In this document: positions 7,419-8,869 of the stretch, piece after piece
Layout of the letters: the number at the start of each line of letters is the position of its first letter
How positions within the stretch are numbered: position 1 is the stretch's first letter
NCBI GenBank assembly: GCA_003448835.1
Contig: DLXM01000077.1
Coordinates: forward strand, 1 to 8,869
DNA: 8,869 nt
Source of the DNA: Bacteroidota bacterium
GTDB taxonomy: Bacteria > Bacteroidota > Rhodothermia > Balneolales > HLUCCA01
Direction: 5' to 3'
Translations under genes and position numbers: made by a program
Notes under the pieces: model-generated
The model's input: the letters and a program-made list of their open reading frames with translations, nothing else
Database searches by the model: none
Told to the model about the DNA's origin: nothing

Positions 7419-7450
7419 TTGAGTCTGAATTATCACATTCCTTACATTTT
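7419..7450 (+). promoter_or_regulatory. Candidate Bacteroidota-type -33/-7 promoter for the porD operon
   Basis: TTG at 7419-7421 is followed after 21 bases by TACATTTT at 7443-7450, which matches the Bacteroidota -7 consensus TAnnTTTG at all but the last fixed position. The spacing falls in the range known for this group. Transcription would start near 7457, giving a leader of roughly 10 bases before the GTG at 7468. The same stretch read as a sigma-70 promoter (TTGAGT, 17 bp, TTACAT) is a poorer match. The divergent barrel genes must also start from this 105-bp region, but I saw no equally good match on the minus strand. Confidence 0.4.
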
Positions 7451-7467
7451 AAGTTCGAATTTCATCC

Positions 7468-8361
7468 GTGAAAAAAAACCATTTCATTCTGATAATCATC
7501 CTTCTGTGTAATACCGGATTCGCAATTGCGCAGGAGTTCAATGCGCGTGTATCTCTGAATAAATCTCAAATTCAAAATGTGTCGCTCGATTATCTCGATG
7601 ATCTTGTGCCACTAATTGAAGGTTACATCAATAATCACACATGGACCGAACAGCGTTATGAAGAGAATGAGCGTATCAAAATGAATATCCAGATTATTCT
7701 ATCTACAGAATCGAACAATAATTTTGATGCATCGTTAGTGATTACTGTTGAGCGACCCATTTATAATACCCTTCAGCAGACTCCACTCATCGTAATAAGT
7801 GACAATGCCTGGCGATTTAATTTCAACCGAAATCGATCTTTAATTCACGATACATATCAATTTGATGACATCGCATCGATACTGGATTATTACGCATACC
7901 TCGTGCTTGGTTTTGATGCTGATTCATTCAGCGAGCTTGGTGGCACCGATTTCCTGCGTCAGGCACAAAGTATTCTGGATATTGCATCATCGACGGGGGC
8001 AACGGGATGGACATCCGGAACCGGAAGTCGTCGAAATCGCTATTATTTGATCAATAGTCTCGTAAGTAGTCAATTAGAGTCATATCGCAGAGCAGTTTAT
8101 CGATATCATCGCCTCGGACTCGATACTTTTACGATGAATCCACGTTCATCACGACAAAATATCATGCAGTCATTAAGATTGATACAAGAATCACTTCGAC
8201 AAACCACAGATGATTATTTATTTGATTTGTTCTTCTCAACAAAATCGCGTGAGTTAACTTCTCTGTTTATTGATGGTGAAGCCACTGAGCGTTTAGACGC
8301 ATATATGTTGTTATCTGAACTGGATTCCAGTCGTTTGACAGAATACGAACGACTTCAATAA
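7468..8361 (+). CDS. porD: Type IX secretion system protein PorD (DUF4835 family)
   Basis: This 297-residue exported protein belongs to the family first named DUF4835 and now annotated as PorD of the type IX secretion system; its precise role is not established to my knowledge. A standard signal peptide (Lys2, Lys3, then a hydrophobic core) ends in AIA at 19-21, with the mature protein starting QEFNARVSLN. Family landmarks in order are: NHTWTEQRYEENERIKMNIQI (56-76), RPIYNTLQQTPLI (96-108), YYAYLVLGFDADSFSELGGT (141-160), and RNRYYLINSLVSSQLESYRRAVYRYHRLGLDTF (189-221). A Gly/Ser/Thr-rich stretch at 174-188 precedes the last block. Length is normal for the family. The start is GTG at 7468, chosen because it gives the Lys-Lys signal peptide. 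It is followed after 6 bp by the DUF58 gene, so the two probably form an operon. The main uncertainty is the name, not the family match. Confidence 0.87.
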   Translation: MKKNHFILIIILLCNTGFAIAQEFNARVSLNKSQIQNVSLDYLDDLVPLIEGYINNHTWTEQRYEENERIKMNIQIILSTESNNNFDASLVITVERPIYNTLQQTPLIVISDNAWRFNFNRNRSLIHDTYQFDDIASILDYYAYLVLGFDADSFSELGGTDFLRQAQSILDIASSTGATGWTSGTGSRRNRYYLINSLVSSQLESYRRAVYRYHRLGLDTFTMNPRSSRQNIMQSLRLIQESLRQTTDDYLFDLFFSTKSRELTSLFIDGEATERLDAYMLLSELDSSRLTEYERLQ

Positions 8362-8367
8362 AAACGA

Positions 8368-8869
8368 ATGATTTTATCTCCCGAACTATTATCGCGACTT
8401 GGTCCACATGAGCTAAAAGCCAGGGAAATTGTGGAAGGGTTTATAGCCGGGCTGCATAAAAGCCCATTTTATGGTTTTAGTGTAGAATTCGCTGAACACC
8501 GAACGTATTATCCGGGTGATGAAATCCGCCATATTGACTGGAAAGTCTATGGTAAATCAGAGCGATTGTATATCAAACAGTACGAGGAGGAGACTAATCT
8601 TCGATGTCATCTGGTGCTGGATATTAGTAGTTCGATGCAATTCAAACATTTTGCTCCGCATACCAAATTAAATTATGGTGTGCATTTTGGAGCTGCAATG
8701 TTGTATCTGATGCATCGCCAACGAGATGCTTGTGGACTCATAACATTTGATGAAAAAATCCGACAATTTATTCCTGCAAAATCATCGTATTCGCATTTAA
8801 GGCATATCTATCAGCAGCTTGAAACAGTTCTGAAAGAAAGTGAAGAAACAAGCCTAAAACGAAAAACTG
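8368..8869 (+). CDS. DUF58 / von Willebrand factor A-like protein (5' part; cut by the right window edge)
   Basis: The first 167 residues of a protein that is usually about 290-310 long in this family. The DUF58 signature is unmistakable: YYPGDEIRHIDWKVYGKSERLYIKQYEEE (47-75). It leads into a vWA-like strand and the metal-binding MIDAS motif DISSS (Asp85, Ser87, Ser89). There is no signal peptide or membrane segment in the part seen, so it is probably cytoplasmic. DUF58 proteins commonly work beside MoxR-type AAA+ ATPases and BatA/BatB-type vWA membrane proteins, in systems tied to envelope stress or protein maturation; none of those partners lies inside the window, though they could be just beyond the right edge. 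It starts 6 bp after the porD stop, with no strong ribosome site, which suggests translational coupling. Confidence 0.92.
   Translation, partial: MILSPELLSRLGPHELKAREIVEGFIAGLHKSPFYGFSVEFAEHRTYYPGDEIRHIDWKVYGKSERLYIKQYEEETNLRCHLVLDISSSMQFKHFAPHTKLNYGVHFGAAMLYLMHRQRDACGLITFDEKIRQFIPAKSSYSHLRHIYQQLETVLKESEETSLKRKT

Noticed and set aside
2253..7462. The word TTCGAATTT in both divergent promoter regions (2254-2262 and 7454-7462), as a possible shared operator
   Set aside because: Short TTCGAA-centred words occur often in this AT-rich DNA, and the second copy lacks the palindromic partner arm, so two copies are not evidence of a regulon.
7862..8050. Plus-strand frame of 62 codons inside porD
   Set aside because: Out-of-frame shadow; the porD frame carries family motifs through the same bases.
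1..8869. A defence system, mobile element, CRISPR array or RNA gene
   Set aside because: No direct repeats with regular spacing, transposase or integrase motifs, terminal inverted repeats, tRNA-like cloverleaf or rRNA stretches were seen. Base composition looks similar across the genes, with no sign of a transferred island.

Overview
The window looks like a chromosomal stretch from a low-GC member of the Bacteroidota or a close relative (Balneolales-like and Flavobacteriia-like lineages both fit). The argument rests on three genes: a PorD-type (DUF4835) type IX secretion protein, a PorV/PorQ-like outer-membrane barrel, and the Bacteroidota-type 'helix-hairpin-helix plus large barrel' outer-membrane protein. 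Shine-Dalgarno signals are weak, and one intergenic region carries a good match to the Bacteroidota -33/-7 promoter. The exact phylum placement is inference.

Layout from left to right. (1) On the minus strand lie the first 455 codons of ilvD (dihydroxy-acid dehydratase, branched-chain amino acid synthesis), cut by the left edge. Upstream of it on the same strand is a complete DHRS7-like short-chain dehydrogenase. (2) A short divergent promoter region with a near-perfect 19-bp palindrome separates these from a plus-strand two-component operon: an OmpR/PhoB response regulator and a membrane histidine kinase. (3) The kinase meets, tail to tail and only 2 bp apart, a minus-strand pair of exported outer-membrane proteins: a PorV/PorQ/UPF0164-like barrel (promoter-proximal) and a 684-residue protein with a degenerate helix-hairpin-helix region followed by a long beta-barrel. 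(4) Divergently from this pair runs a plus-strand operon: porD, then the first 167 codons of a DUF58 protein with a von Willebrand-like MIDAS motif, cut by the right edge.

The metabolic genes and the two-component system are conventional. The part worth most attention is the envelope block at 4459-8361. Two outer-membrane barrels are encoded in the same reading frame, separated by one stop codon and two codons, and they sit head to head with a type IX secretion gene. This suggests a role in the cell envelope, possibly linked to protein export or to handling of DNA or another polymer at the outer membrane, but nothing in the sequence proves a function. I found no CRISPR array, tRNA, rRNA, insertion sequence, integrase or recognisable defence gene.
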